DNA of 64,000 nt, taken from assembly GCA_036245525.1 (NCBI GenBank), contig BTPG01000004.1, positions 20,985,255 through 21,049,254 on the forward strand, read 5' to 3'. The notes beneath the pieces were generated by a model. The model did no database searches, was not told where the DNA came from, and worked only from the letters and a program-made list of their open reading frames with translations. The translations under genes were made by a program, and so were the position numbers. This stretch comes from Semisulcospira habei. Its lineage: Eukaryota; Mollusca; Gastropoda; Semisulcospiridae. This document shows, piece after piece, positions 1 through 10,577 of the stretch (the stretch's first letter is position 1; the number at the start of each line of letters is the position of its first letter).

Positions 1-160
1 GTCATGTATAGTGTTGCATGTACGGGTATCTGTAATATGTTATTATTATATGAACCTACATGTATTGCTTTGCCGTTGAGGTACTTACGTAAGCTGCAGC
101 GCCCTCGAAGTCGAAGATTTAGAAGGGATAGGGACTTACAGCTCTCGCTGATTTCGTCCA

Positions 161-203
161 GGGGGGGGGGGGGTGGGCCAGGGGAGGGTGGGGGGGGGGG
201 GGA
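161..203. repeat. G-rich low-complexity tract
   Basis: Runs of 10 or more G separated by short interruptions (TGGGCCA, AGGGT). It could form a G-quadruplex on the + strand. Confidence 0.8.
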
Positions 204-254
204 GGTCGTCTCTCTGTCTGTCTGCAGCGCCCTCTGTGGCTACCATCTCTACCA

Positions 255-361
255 TTAACCCGTTCAGTGCCGAGAAATTTGAACCACAACCAACAGCAAG
301 AGGTATAGATCCTCATGAGCCCCCGCTGTTGCGGGGGCTCATGATGGTCTATGCCTCTTGC
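255..361. mobile_element. Hp-A element, left end and hairpin
   Basis: Starts with TTAACCCGTTCAGTGCCG at 255, the left terminus seen on other Hp-A copies. The hairpin is 296-361: two arms of about 31 bp around a TGTT loop, with the right arm partly mutated (ATGATGG instead of ATGAGGA). The right end is not clear; a TTAA at 416-419 is one candidate. Confidence 0.75.
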
Positions 362-364
362 TGA

Positions 365-953
365 CACCACTTTGAATCCATGTTCCCGAATAAGCTTGGT
401 AATTTTGACGTTGAATTAAGGGAGCTCTGCAGAAACACAGACTGCGTCAACTGGTGCTGAACGTGTTGACCGCCTTAGTATCATTATTACACCAACGACT
501 CTTGTTGCCATTTCTACTATATCCCTGCACTGTGCGTTTTGTATGTCCGTGTCTCCATCTGCAAACCTCTGTTTCTGTCGCGTCATATCTTTCGATCACC
601 ACGTTCTTATCTTCGTCGTCAATTGACCTAGCTTCTTCGGTAATTGTATGTCCGTTCGCACATCCTTACACAGCGAGCGAAAGGTCCAGAGGCCAGCTCC
701 TTGCTAGAGCTTACTCATAGTCCTGCGCCAGGTATTAAGCTCAATCGTGCAACTGGTCCCTGAGGCTGAGGCCGGCCTTCGTTGGCCGATGCACAGCCGT
801 AGATACACAGCAATGTATGGGCCAGCTACGGTCGGATTTGGCCCCCCAAAATATCGCTTACCATGCCACTGTATGTACACTTTTGTTTCAAAAACATTTG
901 TTCGTTCAACGACCAAAAGACACAGCCGTCCAAGAAACATGGATACAAATTGG
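365..953. other. No recognised gene
   Basis: Unique-looking sequence without recognisable exons. Around 760-860 a GGCCGGCC and GGGCCAGC pair with nearby CGGTCGG may be a decayed Hp-E copy, but the arms are too degraded to call. Confidence 0.4.
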
Positions 954-958
954 TCTCA

Positions 959-1010
959 GCAGGAGGCTTAGATCCTCATGAGCCCCCGCAGTCGGCAGTG
1001 AAGGGGATTA
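959..1010. mobile_element. Hp-A deletion derivative
   Basis: A left Hp-A arm (GCAGGAGGCTTAGATCC then TCATGAGCCCCCGCAG) runs straight into the family's right terminus CGGCAGTGAAGGGG. The right arm and the right internal part are missing here. It is preceded by the family's internal sequence AAACATGGATACAAA (935-949). Confidence 0.65.
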
Positions 1011-1373
1011 TGGTGACATCTTTGATTCCATCATAGGGGGCTTATGGCTTTGTACCATGTCTAACGGTAAATCCTTTTACCTCACAAACATAGACCTCTC
1101 CGCATTACAACCGCAGGGCGGCCATTAATACTTACACCTATAAAAGAGAAATCTAAGGTGGGCAGGTAAGCTAATTCAAAGGGCGGCAACTGCGGGGAGG
1201 GGAGGTAATTCTCGTTTGGGATCAGGTGTGAATTCGTATACTTACCGAGGGAGCTGGGAGGATGTGTCGCTCATTTGTCAGTTACGGCCCGGAACGTCAG
1301 ACTTCTGGCGGCATCGTGCTCCCATCGGGAATATCAGGGGCTGAGCTCCAGCTTTCAGAAGTTTAGAGTCCCA

Positions 1374-1457
1374 GTAAGCAATGGTCCTCGGGCCCACGAC
1401 GGCCGCAGTGGACCCGCGCACGGCAGTGTGCGGGCCCACTGCGGGTGTCGTGGGCCC
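1374..1457. repeat. Hp-E hairpin
   Basis: Arms GGGCCCACGAC and GTCGTGGGCCC bracket GCCGCAGTGGACCCGCGCAC and its complement around a GGCA loop (1390-1457). The left flank CAGTAAGCAATGG matches the outer end seen on other copies as CCTTTTGCTTACTG. Confidence 0.8.
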
Positions 1458-1473
1458 TAAGTCGTTTAGCTTC

Positions 1474-1518
1474 GGGGGGTGGGGGGGGGGGGGGGGGTGG
1501 TGGGGGGTGGGGTGGGGT
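1474..1518. repeat. G-rich tract
   Basis: Nearly pure G with scattered T, starting 16 bp after an Hp-E hairpin. Confidence 0.8.
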
Positions 1519-1800
1519 GATGGTACCGTTAGCCGCAATCAAAGAAGCCTACACTTCATAACCCATCCAGCCTCGTACATGTAATACGACAAGATAATTC
1601 ATGGAACATGATAGTTCAAGGCTGCGTCAGAATATGTTGGCGCCTATACAGGCATAGATGATATACTGGTAGCATCCTTAAAATCGTTTATCCGTTTCGA
1701 GAACGGCAATATTCACTTCAGTGGGCTGCCTCCAAAATAAAAATTTGACTTTGGAGCTCAAACTGTTTAAAGCTTTCATATTTGATAGGACTTAATACAA

Positions 1801-3175
1801 ACTATCTATCTATCTATATCCCGTAGTCTTGCCGACCGTTGGGGCACCACTGATGACTTGGCAACCAGCTCCCTCCATTCCTCTCTGTTCTCTGCCATTC
1901 TCAGCGTATCGCCCAGCTTCAGTCCTGTCCACTCTGAGATATTGTCCTCCCATCTTTTCCTCTGTCTTCCTCTCCTTCGTCCTCCTTGCACAGTGCCTTG
2001 CAGGATTGTTTTGGCAAGCCCTGCTGAACGCGTGACATACCACTTCAGTTTGCGTTTTCTCACAATGGCTAATAAGTCTTCATAGGGCCCGATGGCTTGC
2101 CTGATTCTGCTTCCCATTTCCTCGTTTGTGATGTGATCTCTGTATGAGAAGCCAAGCAGCCTTCGAAAACATCTCATTTCAGTGGCTTGTATCCTCCTTT
2201 CAAGGTCTGCTGTGAGGGTCGCAGGCATACAAGAACACTGAGATGACTAAGGAGTGCATCAGTCTGATCTTGAAGCAGAGTGTGATGTTTCTGTCCTTCC
2301 ATATGGTCTTCAATCTTGTCAGTGCTGTTGTTGTCTGCGCAATCCTGGACAGTATTTCTGGTTTTGATCCCTCATCTGTCACAATGGCTCCTAAGTATTT
2401 GAATTTCTTAACTGTTTCCAGTTTTTGGCCTCCAACCATGATTTCAGTGCCAATGCCACTGGGTTTATTGGTCATCAGTTCGGTCTTCTCTGCACTGATT
2501 TCCATCCCATATGCAATGGCTGTACTATCCAGCTTTTCCACCAGCTGAGCTAGCTCCTTCTCTGTTCCTGCAAGGCCATCAATGTCGTCCGCAAAGCGCA
2601 AGTTCATGATTGTTCTGCCTCCAATACTGACAGTTCCTTCATGATCTTTCAGAGCGTCCGTCATGATTCTTTCCAGGAAGATGTTGAAAAGAGTAGGTGA
2701 GAGCAAGCAGCCTTGTCTGACTCCAACTGTAGTCCTAAACCAGTCTCCTATTTTGCCGTTGAAGCAGACTGCGCTAGTGGCCTTGTTGTAAAGGTTTGCT
2801 ATGACTTTGATCAGGTTGGCATTGATGTTGTATAGCTTCATGGTGGACCAAAGGGCTGCATGCCACACCCTGTCAAACGCTTTCTTAAAATCCACAAAGA
2901 CATGATAGAGGTCCTGCTGGTGCTGGAGATATCTCTCACATAGAACTCTCAGGTTGAAGATCTGCTCAGTTGTGCTGCGCCCTGGTCTGAAGCCTGCCTG
3001 TTCCTCAGCTATGATTTCCTCTGCCTGTGGCTTCAGCCTGTTCAGTAGGATCTTTAACATGACTTTGCTTGGGTGGGATATAAGACTGATCGTGCGATAG
3101 TTCTGGCATTGATGTAAGTTGCCTTTTTTGGGGAGAGTTATTATAAGTGATTGGGTCCATGGTGTGGGCCAATCC
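1801..3175 (-). pseudogene. LINE reverse-transcriptase fragment, broken
   Basis: On the minus strand this reads as the C-terminal part of a non-LTR retrotransposon reverse transcriptase. In order: EEQAGFRPGRSTTEQ (finger region), FVDFKKAFDRVW, GVRQGCLLSPTLFNIFLE (RT motif), and LRFADDIDGLAG, the FADD catalytic box. These are followed by the thumb KFKYLGAIVTDEG and a tail ending RRRGRQRKRWEDNISEW. The frame breaks near 2225, where the expected ETW triplet region is lost, and two residues are missing from the WYGHVTRS-type motif near 2030. The protein side (high coordinates) stops abruptly near 3175, as in 5' truncation. The 3' side ends in a (TAGA)n tail at 1801-1818. The clade was not determined (RTE/CR1-like tail). 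A dead copy, not a host gene. Confidence 0.9.
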
Positions 3176-3553
3176 CCTGACTACCAGGGGATTAATACAA
3201 ACATTTTCATCTTTTCCCAGATTTGTGTGCCTGCGGAAAGTGACATAAATAAGATCGTTATCCATTTTTTTTAAAAGAGGTGCACTCCATCTTCTCCTGA
3301 AATTGATTTAGGATACAACAGTTTGTATTTAAACACATGTTAAAAAAAGAAGAAAAAAAATCACTGATTCTTATGAATCTGCCTGCTCAAAGGCGTTGAC
3401 TCTACCGATTACGTAAGCCTGTTCGCTTATAAAAAAAAAAATCTCATTTTCCAAAAGCCATAAATCTTCCAGCTTTACCGTGATGAGAATCGCACATCAG
3501 TCTCCACTCCTCGCTTCCTCAATCTCCACTCCCTTACCCATGACCTCACATCT
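3176..3553. other. No recognised gene; A-rich runs
   Basis: Contains poly-A stretches near 3342-3360 and 3430-3440. No hairpin arm or coding match was seen. Confidence 0.4.
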
Positions 3554-3626
3554 GCAAGAGGCATAGATTCTCATGAGTCTCTGCAGCCTACGGCTGTAGG
3601 GGCTCATGAAAATATATGCCTCCTGC
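3554..3626. repeat. Hp-A hairpin
   Basis: GCAAGAGGCATAGATTC at 3554 pairs with a mutated right arm (AAAATATATGCCTCCTGC). The loop side is CTGCAGCCTACGGCTGTAG, itself an imperfect stem. Confidence 0.8.
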
Positions 3627-4087
3627 TGCAACATGGTATCGACCCTATTAACCAAATTCTTTAAAACTTCTTCACAACTTTAGAACTTATGCGGCTGCAG
3701 AAGCCGATGAAAACACCTGGCTCTTTTTACATGAGGGATCGGTCACGTTTTCTAACTTGTTCCCTGTTCAGACGAAGAAGTCTTCGTGGTGTTTGAGCGA
3801 GTGACTTGGTTTCTGGCGTCGTGATGCGGAAAACAGAACAAGCGAGGGATCAAGAGATCAGTTCGTTCCGCCACGATCGCCGTTCCTTCTCCCGCCTCGC
3901 AAAGCATGATGGGAGCCGCGCAAAGCATGATGGGCGCTGGAGACAAGATAATGCGGAAGGGGAAGGAATGAGGCAGTTGCGGCTGGTAAAACCAAAATTG
4001 AACTTCGAGAGAGCAGCGAAAATTGACCGAACACCCAAATTTTCAGTCTCCTCTTTGAAAGAGGAACAGACTCAATTTTGAAATATT

Positions 4088-4150
4088 AGAGGCGTGGATT
4101 TTCATGTCCTGGCCCGTTGCGGCTGGGGCTCACGAGGATCTATGCCTGTC
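4088..4150. repeat. Hp-A hairpin, decayed
   Basis: Left arm AGAGGCGTGGATTTTCATG, right arm GGGGCTCACGAGGATCTATGCC (4126-4146, read as separate blocks). The arms no longer match well. Confidence 0.6.
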
Positions 4151-4348
4151 TGGTGTGCCGAAGCAAGGCCGAACTTGAAGAAAACTATCACGTATATTGA
4201 TCGAACACGCCGCAACCTTTTCCTTGCGAAGAAAACACAGGTATCGCTTGCCGTAGCAATTTGCGAGCGCTTATGAGAATCCGTGCCTCCCGCGAACGTC
4301 TTGACAACGAAATGAAAACAAATGGCCTCTCTAGATGTGGAAGGTGGC

Positions 4349-4429
4349 GGGCTGAAGTCGGCCGCAGTGGGCCCGCGCACAGTCCTGCGCGAGCCCGCCA
4401 CTGCGGCCTACTTTGGCCCGACAGACGTT
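4349..4429. repeat. Hp-E hairpin
   Basis: GGGCTGAAGTCGGCCGCAGT and its imperfect complement enclose a GGGCCCGCGCAC / GTCCTGCGCGAGCCC core. It is followed by TTTGCGCACTGGG, matching the outer end of the copy at 37408. Confidence 0.75.
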
Positions 4430-4560
4430 TGCGCACTGGGCTCCTACTGTTCAGCAACGCTTTGTCCCTAGATAGGGTTGCAAGGTTGAGATGCTTAGAC
4501 TTTTTCCTGCACTGTTACTGTCTTCTTCGGTTTCTTTTCTCATTTTTTGTTTACTTGCGC

Positions 4561-4655
4561 GTGATGGTCTGTGATTTTGGACCTTACGGCCTCAGGCCGT
4601 AAGGTCCAAAATCACAGACCAGCACAGCCTGTAAGGTCCAAAATTGCAGGCCGCA
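4561..4655. repeat. Hp-C hairpin with extra right arm
   Basis: 4566-4620 is a perfect palindrome with 27-bp arms and a 1-nt centre, and it extends to 4561-4625 with one mismatch. A second, decayed right arm (GTAAGGTCCAAAATTGCAGG) follows at 4630-4655. Confidence 0.85.
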
Positions 4656-4855
4656 CGTACTTTCACTTATCTGTGGTTTCTATGGACTGTTGAGAAAACT
4701 CTAAACTGCAGTTCGGTTCAAAATTCGGTTCAGTCAAGATGGGATCTTTACGACCATACGCGCTCAACCCCACCCGTCAGAAGTCTTCCCAGGAGTGCCG
4801 TTCCATATCCTGCCAATGTTGGTCTGCAGAACTGCAAACTGCACAACCTGTAAAA

Positions 4856-4948
4856 TTAACCCCTTACCGATAGGGTTCAGGGGAAAGGCGTGTATAGTCA
4901 CGCGTCTTTTTCTCCAAAAGGTGTCGTCAGTAGCAGCAACAGGGTTAA
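4856..4948. mobile_element. Hp-J element, TTAA-bounded
   Basis: 93 bp from TTAACCCCTTACCGATAG to CAACAGGGTTAA. It contains ACGCGTCTTTTTCTCC and GTCGTCAGTAGCAGC, matching the cores of the copies at 6814 and 26748. The termini pair only partly. Confidence 0.6.
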
Positions 4949-5188
4949 ACACTTTACCGTTGTTTACTTTAGTACCCTCATAACTGATGTCACATTCAAT
5001 CATATTGTAATAAATTGCGTACCTTCCTGGAGTATACTGTCAAGAGAACAAACTAAAAGTAAATGGTTAGCAACTGTTCGCGCTGCTTTTAACTATGGCG
5101 GCAATGTCCTTGAGGATAAACGAAATAAACACGAAAAACGATTGTAGGTTAGTCTGACCCTATAGCTGTCTTTCATGTGAAACCGCCT

Positions 5189-5403
5189 TTAACCCGTATA
5201 ACCCCAACGTCCAACAGCAGATCGATGGATTGACCATGATAATTCAAGGGTAGTGCCAGATGAACTTGGCGCCTTCAGGCGCCAAGCTCATCTGGCACTA
5301 CCCTTGAATTATCATGGTCGATCCACCTCCTGCAATTTCTACGTCGTCTGTAGGTAACACCTCCAGTATATGGGAAATGCGGCTGTGGGATTAAATGGGT
5401 TAA
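5189..5403. mobile_element. Hp-B1 element, full length
   Basis: 215 bp with TTAA at both ends. The hairpin is 5227-5324 with a TTCA loop. Its inner arm carries the paired variant AGATGA/TCATCT where most Hp-B1 copies have AGATTA/TAATCT. The right flank ACACCTCCAGTATATGGG matches the CACCTCCAAAATTTGGG block of other copies. Confidence 0.9.
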
Positions 5404-5493
5404 ATGTGCCACTAGACTTTGTGATCTGATATCTTTTTGAGTCATTGTTCATTTTGCTATTTTTTTGCCAATTAGAACTTGTTCAAAATGTCT

Positions 5494-5643
5494 CATTTTG
5501 TTATTTTGTACGAATAGTTCAAACCATCTTATTTCGTTATTTTGCGCGAATAAAAATAATAGGATAATGTTTATTAATTATTTTGTTAATTTGTCCGAAC
5601 AAACATGGTTCCAAAAATACTTTGTTATTTTGCCCGAATAAAT
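5494..5643. repeat. Degenerate AT-rich repeat
   Basis: Four loose copies of TTGTTATTTTG followed by two variable bases and CGAATA (near 5497, 5535, 5583 and 5622), irregularly spaced. Confidence 0.5.
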
Positions 5644-5718
5644 ATCTCTCAACAAGTTGAAACAGTCAGCGGTAAGTTTGTGCTGGTTTTTTTTTAAATT
5701 CTGGACCTTAAGATTGAT

Positions 5719-5946
5719 GCCGTAAGGTGCAAACTCACATATCAGTACACATTGATACTTCTACGTTATTCGAGGAGATTGTTGCCGTAAGCTAGAAACA
5801 CGTCGACATAGACACATAGCGATACTTGTCCAATACTTGAGGAGATTATTTTCAACAAGTTGTCTTTAAGCCGTAAGGTAGACAAACATAGACCGGACAC
5901 ATATCGATCTTGTTCGTTATTCGAGGAGATATTTTTCAACAAGTGA
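5719..5946. repeat. Three-unit tandem repeat
   Basis: Three diverged units start at 5719, 5784 and 5870. Each begins GCCGTAAG and then carries AAACA-CA, CGATACTTGT and GAGGAGATT; the last two end in TTTTCAACAAGT. The GCCGTAAGGT-CAAA start resembles a Hp-C right arm, so the array may have grown from one. Confidence 0.65.
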
Positions 5947-6350
5947 GCTGGTCCTTTCGGCGTGGATTGCTCATCCTTGCTGGTCTATCTCTGTCTCCGT
6001 GTTGTTACAGGCTGAGCAAAGCGCCTGCCGACTGTTGAACAGCAACAAACGCGACACCGCTTCTTACATTTTATTTGGAAAGACAGTTTTGCCAATCAGT
6101 TGGATAAATCGTACATCTCTTGTGGGGTCGGAGTCAAGCGCTCACATTTTTGCCTAAGCGGCACGTCAGGTGATAAAAGGAAGTCTGATTAATAGAATAG
6201 TTCCTTGGCAGTGCTTGGACAGTTAGACAGTTATTGTCGTATATATTTTTTGTTAGCAAATGTATAGAGCCGCTTTATTTGTTGATCTATTTTTAGAGTC
6301 AGCGTTCACATGCGTCTGCGGAGAACTTTGTGTTAAGTGGGGAGATGGAC

Positions 6351-6420
6351 AGTTCAAGGGTATTGCTTGACTAGCTTGGCGCCTGAAGGCGCCAGGCTAG
6401 TCAGGCAATACCCTTGAACT
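6351..6420. repeat. Hp-B hairpin
   Basis: AGTTCAAGGGTATTGC and GCAATACCCTTGAACT arms around GGCGCC TGAA GGCGCC. The GTATTGC/GCAATAC and GACTAGC/GCTAGTC variants occur on both arms and differ from other copies. A TTAA lies 15 bp upstream (6333-6336). Confidence 0.85.
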
Positions 6421-6813
6421 ATCATTTCTTGTCAACCCCAGGAAAAAAATGGCGTTAAGAGAGAAAGAGGTATGAATTTTGCCTTGTTTTATTTTCTAGA
6501 CGCAACTGCGTGGTTCACATATCGTCTGAGCACTGGGAGCAGTTTTTGGGATGGGAAAGCAAACATAATCAAGATGCTTTTACGCGCGCTGCGCTAGAAA
6601 ACAAACTGGCACAGACAACAAACCTGCAACCCCCTTGTTCATGCATGCACCTGTACAGTAAACAGTACCAGTGGCTGCATGCACAAAGGGGTTAACATGC
6701 CGGGCGCACGACCCGGAATCTCAAACCAGCACACAGGTAAAACGGTGCCTTTGAGTCAGCTAGGAGACTGAGACACAGTTTGAATTCAGTTTCAGTTCAG
6801 TATTTTACAGTCT

Positions 6814-6893
6814 TTAAACATCTGACGCCGATATCGCTTGGAAGACGCGTCCTTTCCGCCGAGCGTTATCGTAGGTAGCGGTCAAGGGGTTAA
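6814..6893. mobile_element. Hp-J element, TTAA-bounded
   Basis: 80 bp between TTAA sites. The centre GGAAGACGCGTCCTTTCC is nearly palindromic. It ends GGTCAAGGGGTTAA. Confidence 0.65.
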
Positions 6894-7045
6894 ATGTTTT
6901 TAAACTACTGAAAAAAAGACATATGCTGGTGAAAAGCCGACAAAAACTGCAGCAGACTTTCACGCCAGTTTGAAACACATTTTTTGCTAATCAACACATT
7001 GCTTTTGTCTTTCTCTTTAGTTGTATCAAAATTTTCCCGGCTGAA

Positions 7046-7147
<102 letters not shown>

Positions 7148-7450
7148 TTCTTGCTTTGGAACTGTTATTATCATTTTGTAAAACAACACAAGCAGATCGA
7201 GGAATTCTCTTCTTTTTTTTTTTTGTTCACTTTTTTTTTTTTTTTTTTTTTTCGCTGTAAGAAATGATGGCTTTGTGGAAAGTAATCCTATGATTGTGTT
7301 TTGACGGTGATCGGTTTAGCAGTCAATGGCGGCAGCCGTATTGTTTTCTGACCTTCTGACAAGTTGTTTGGCGTAGCGCATTTGCTGTGGAGAGATGATT
7401 GACCCTGATACTTGAATAAATCATGCCCTTTCGCTTTCCCAACACGTCAT

Positions 7451-8044
7451 GAACCCCTTCGCGGACGCAGACTGCGTTTTTTTAAATCATCGCAAAGTCA
7501 TTGATCCCCAGACGTCAAAGCAACGTCATTGATCCCCAGACGTCAAAGGAACGTCATTGATCCCCAGACGTCAAAGCAACGTCATTGATCCCCAGACGTC
7601 AAAGCAACGTCATTGATCCCCAGACGTCAAAGGAACGTCATTGATCCCCAGACGTCAAAGCAACGTCATTGATCCCCAGACGTCAAAGCAACGTCATTGA
7701 TCCCCAGACGTCAAAGGAACGTCATTGATCCCCAGACGTCAAAGCAACGTCATTGATCCCCAGACGTCAAAGCAACGTCATTGATCCCCAGACGTCAAAG
7801 CAACGTCATTGATCCCCAGACGTCAAAGCAACGTCATTGATCCCCAGACGTCAAAGCAACGTCACTGATCCCCAGACGTCAAAGCAACGTCATTGATCCC
7901 CAGACGTCAAAGGAACATGGCTACAAAATGGTGTCAGCAAGAGGCATAGATCCTCATGAGTCCCCGCAATTGCGGGGACTCATGAGGATCTACGCCTCTT
8001 GCAGGTGGGTGCAGTGAAAGTGTTCTCGTCAGTGAAGAAGTTAA
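7451..8044. mobile_element. Hp-A element swollen by an internal minisatellite
   Basis: Left end GAACCCCTTCGC (7451; the initial TTAA has decayed) followed by GACTGCGTTT, a block also present in other Hp-A copies. Then come the 28-bp array (7495-7916), ACATGGCTACAAAATGGTGTCA, the hairpin 7937-8002, and the right end GTCAGTGAAGAAGTTAA. The hairpin arms match throughout except one base and carry the paired variant GAGTCCCCGC/GCGGGGACTC. Without the array the element would be about 170 bp. Confidence 0.8.
7495..7916. repeat. 28-bp minisatellite, 15 copies
   Basis: TTGATCCCC recurs at 7501, 7529, 7557 and every 28 bp to 7893; the only core change is CTGATCCCC at 7865. The join base alternates between AAAGCAACG (C) and AAAGGAACG (G). 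The order is C G C C G C C G C C C C C C G, so the first part has an 84-bp, three-unit period. Each unit has two CGTCA motifs, one within GACGTCA. Confidence 0.97.
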
Positions 8045-8358
8045 TGCGCATTTGATATTAGGCGAGGGTGTTGGGTAGTTCAAGGGTAGTGAGATATGAT
8101 CAGCCTTGATAGTGCACATTGAATGTCGCATTAGTTTGAAGACGTTCCCGGTCGGGAATGAAAGCTTTTACTTGGCATTACATTGCCGTTATCGTAACCG
8201 GAAGTGTGAACACAGTCGTCTTTGACACAAGACGTAGATCGATCATGGTGCCTGTGTCGCCGAGCTATTCTGGCACCACCCTAAAAACTATTTGAATACT
8301 CACTGCCACCTAGATCGAGAACGCACGGCTAATACTGAACTTCGGAACATTAACTTCT

Positions 8359-8423
8359 GCAAGAGGCATAGATTCGCATGAGCCCCTGCAATCGCAGTGG
8401 CTCATGAGAATCTATACCTTTGG
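8359..8423. repeat. Hp-A hairpin
   Basis: Left arm GCAAGAGGCATAGATTCGC, right arm GGCTCATGAGAATCTATACC, around GCCCCTGCAATCGCAGTGG. The T-state (GATTC...CCCCTGC) is on both arms. The last bases of the right arm are lost. Confidence 0.8.
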
Positions 8424-8518
8424 CCGTTTTAAATCGGCGCTAGCTGTTTCTCAGAGGGTCACTTGGTTTTGAAAGAACAACTAATAACGTCCGACCTTTA
8501 CCGCCGGGAGAGTGCTCA

Positions 8519-8733
8519 TTAAGCTCATCCTACCCCAGACACACCACAGGAAGATAAGGATCGACCATGATAGTTCAAGGGTGATGCCAGAATAGCTTGA
8601 CGCCTATGGGCGCCAAGCTATTCTGGCATCACCCTTGAACTATCATGGTCGATATGTGTCCTGCACTGCCATGCAGTCTTCAGAGGACAACGGCAAAGTT
8701 GAAGGATTTCGGTGTTGGGGTAGAATGAGTTAA
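8519..8733. mobile_element. Hp-B2 element, full length
   Basis: 215 bp, TTAA to TTAA. Termini TTAAGCTCATCCTACCCCA and TGGGGTAGAATGAGTTAA. Hairpin 8560-8653, with one mismatch next to the centre (GACGCC/GGCGCC). Confidence 0.9.
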
Positions 8734-8804
8734 AGAAACGCTTACATCTTTGACGTAAACTTAGCCGATTTCCTAGTTCTGAGGATATAATAGGGTTGAC
8801 GTCT

Positions 8805-8859
8805 AGCGAGAGGCGCAGATTCTCATGAGCCCCTGCATGAAGATCTGTGCCCCTAGCAG
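8805..8859. repeat. Hp-A hairpin, shortened
   Basis: The left arm GAGAGGCGCAGATTC is complete to CCCCTGCA. The right arm keeps only its outer part, TGAAGATCTGTGCCCC. The inner half of the right arm has been deleted. Confidence 0.65.
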
Positions 8860-9436
8860 TTGGTTCTGGCCGAAAACGCTCACACCAGAGGGATCAAAGT
8901 GGGTCAGGTGATGGGTGGAAACCAATCAGAGTGTGACACGGAAGCAATTTAAGGTTAAAAATAACCCGTGACCGTTTGACGTTTATATTGGTTCTTCCGA
9001 GGTCATGATATCCGTTGCTGATCTCAGTTTTGTTGAGCACGGTTGTGTCCGTTATTTGTCTATTTTAAATGTAGATCAAAACAAACTGACTGTTTTAAAA
9101 CGGCAGGAGACGCTGAAAATTGTTAGTCTCTTATAATCTAAACAAACGGCTGTGACTGACCGCAGCAATTTGTATGACATAACTTTCAGTTCTTAGATTT
9201 TATGCGTCACTGATACCCGCCCCCCCCTCCCGCCCCATCTTCCCCCAGAAAGATGTGAATGACCACCCCCTCTACCCCTCACTTCAAAACACCCGCCCTG
9301 AACACCTGTCACCAGAACACAGACGGATGGCAGGTGTCCGTGGTCATTTTTACAAGTCTCCCTGAACGACTCCTCTGATAGAATTGTTCAGTCGTTGTCC
9401 TGTTATCTTCTGTAATTTTGCTGTTAGCCTCTATTC

Positions 9437-9619
9437 TTAACCCTTTAACTGCCGGAGCAAGATGAACCCTACCCATCTGCAAGAGCCATAAACTTGTCAG
9501 TCCTGTGTAGTTTATGCCTATTTATGGTCCGAGTTTCATTGAGATCTTCACGCGAATGTCGGTCAGCGTGTAGTGGTTTCAGACGCGCATTTTCTGACCA
9601 CTGGCAGCGAAGGGGTTAA
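9437..9619. mobile_element. Hp-A-type element, decayed core
   Basis: 183 bp with TTAACCCTTTAACTGCCGG and CTGGCAGCGAAGGGGTTAA termini. A remnant CATCTGCAAGAGCCATAAAC and GTTTATGCC pair (9475-9515) marks the old hairpin. Confidence 0.75.
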
Positions 9620-10075
9620 ACACATCTGCATCTACCGTAGAAGTTTTATGTGAAGTTTAAAAAAAAGGTGTAACTCTTTGCGCAATATGGGTCGGCATCT
9701 GCCATCGTGTCGTGGAACAGGAGTCCTGTGTTGATGTTAGCACCTGCCTTTCTTATATTTCCTGTGCCGGGGACCTCATGAGCATCTGTGCCTCTTGCCG
9801 ATGGGTGACAAAAGTGTGTCGTCTGGTATGACGCCGTCTACTGTGGCGGCATGCGAGCGTTTACGGCGTCTGGCCAGTCTGGCGTGGAGTGTTATGGGGG
9901 CTGTAAGTAGGCGGTTTAATGACGCTTTAATAGTGCTCCTGTGGTGACGGAGTCACTGGGCCAAGGTTTTATTTCATTCATGTCCCGACGTCCAGATTGA
10001 GTCCCCTTGTCTAGGATGTGTCCCTTGTCTGGACTATTATTGTGCTGCATTTAGGTATAAATAAATTATGGACAG

Positions 10076-10078
<3 letters not shown>

Positions 10079-10152
<74 letters not shown>
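10079..10152. repeat. (GA)n microsatellite
   Basis: 37 GA units. Confidence 0.97.
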
Positions 10153-10155
<3 letters not shown>

Positions 10156-10502
10156 ATTGTTGATTGTACATTGCTTAACGTCCCGACAGCAACAAAACTT
10201 TCTCAGGACGTGCCTGCACTGCTCGTGAAAAAAAAAAACTAAACAGAACATTGAATGTATGTCGCCAGCCGGTCCAATACGTTAAATAAACCTAACACAT
10301 GGGGCCTAAATAAAGCTAAGACCATTTAGCAACACACATCCAATATCAAGAGCTACAGGCAGCGCAGACAGTAGGGAGAGTTTTAAAAAGGCACATGCCC
10401 CAGAATAGAGAGAAAAACCCACCCTGTGGGGCTGACCAGGGTGACCCTGGGAACTAAAAAGTAGTTAACCCCACCCATGTCCCCCAGGGCAGACCCGGGT
10501 GG

Positions 10503-10504
<2 letters not shown>
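10153..10504. other. No recognised gene
   Basis: Sequence between two GA arrays. No coding match. GTACATTGCTTAACGTCCCGACAGC at 10165 (read in two blocks) resembles the taacgtcc edge of the SINE at 31076, which is weak evidence. Confidence 0.3.

Positions 10505-10574
<70 letters not shown>
10505..10574. repeat. (GA)n microsatellite
   Basis: 35 GA units, followed by a G-rich stretch to about 10597. Confidence 0.97.

Positions 10575-10577
<3 letters not shown>

Noticed and set aside
296..361. Bacterial-type terminators or REP elements for the hairpins
   Set aside because: The context is eukaryotic (introns, SINEs, LINEs, microsatellites). The hairpins have transposon-style ends and lack T-runs.
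2200..3060. Host gene encoding a reverse transcriptase
   Set aside because: It is a 5'-truncated LINE with a frameshift and a microsatellite tail.
3890..3935. Two GCAAAGCATGATGGG direct copies
   Set aside because: Only two short copies; too little to call a repeat family.
7495..7916. CRISPR-like array (28-bp regular repeats)
   Set aside because: The repeats are directly adjacent with no unique spacers, and the setting is an animal intron. It is a minisatellite.
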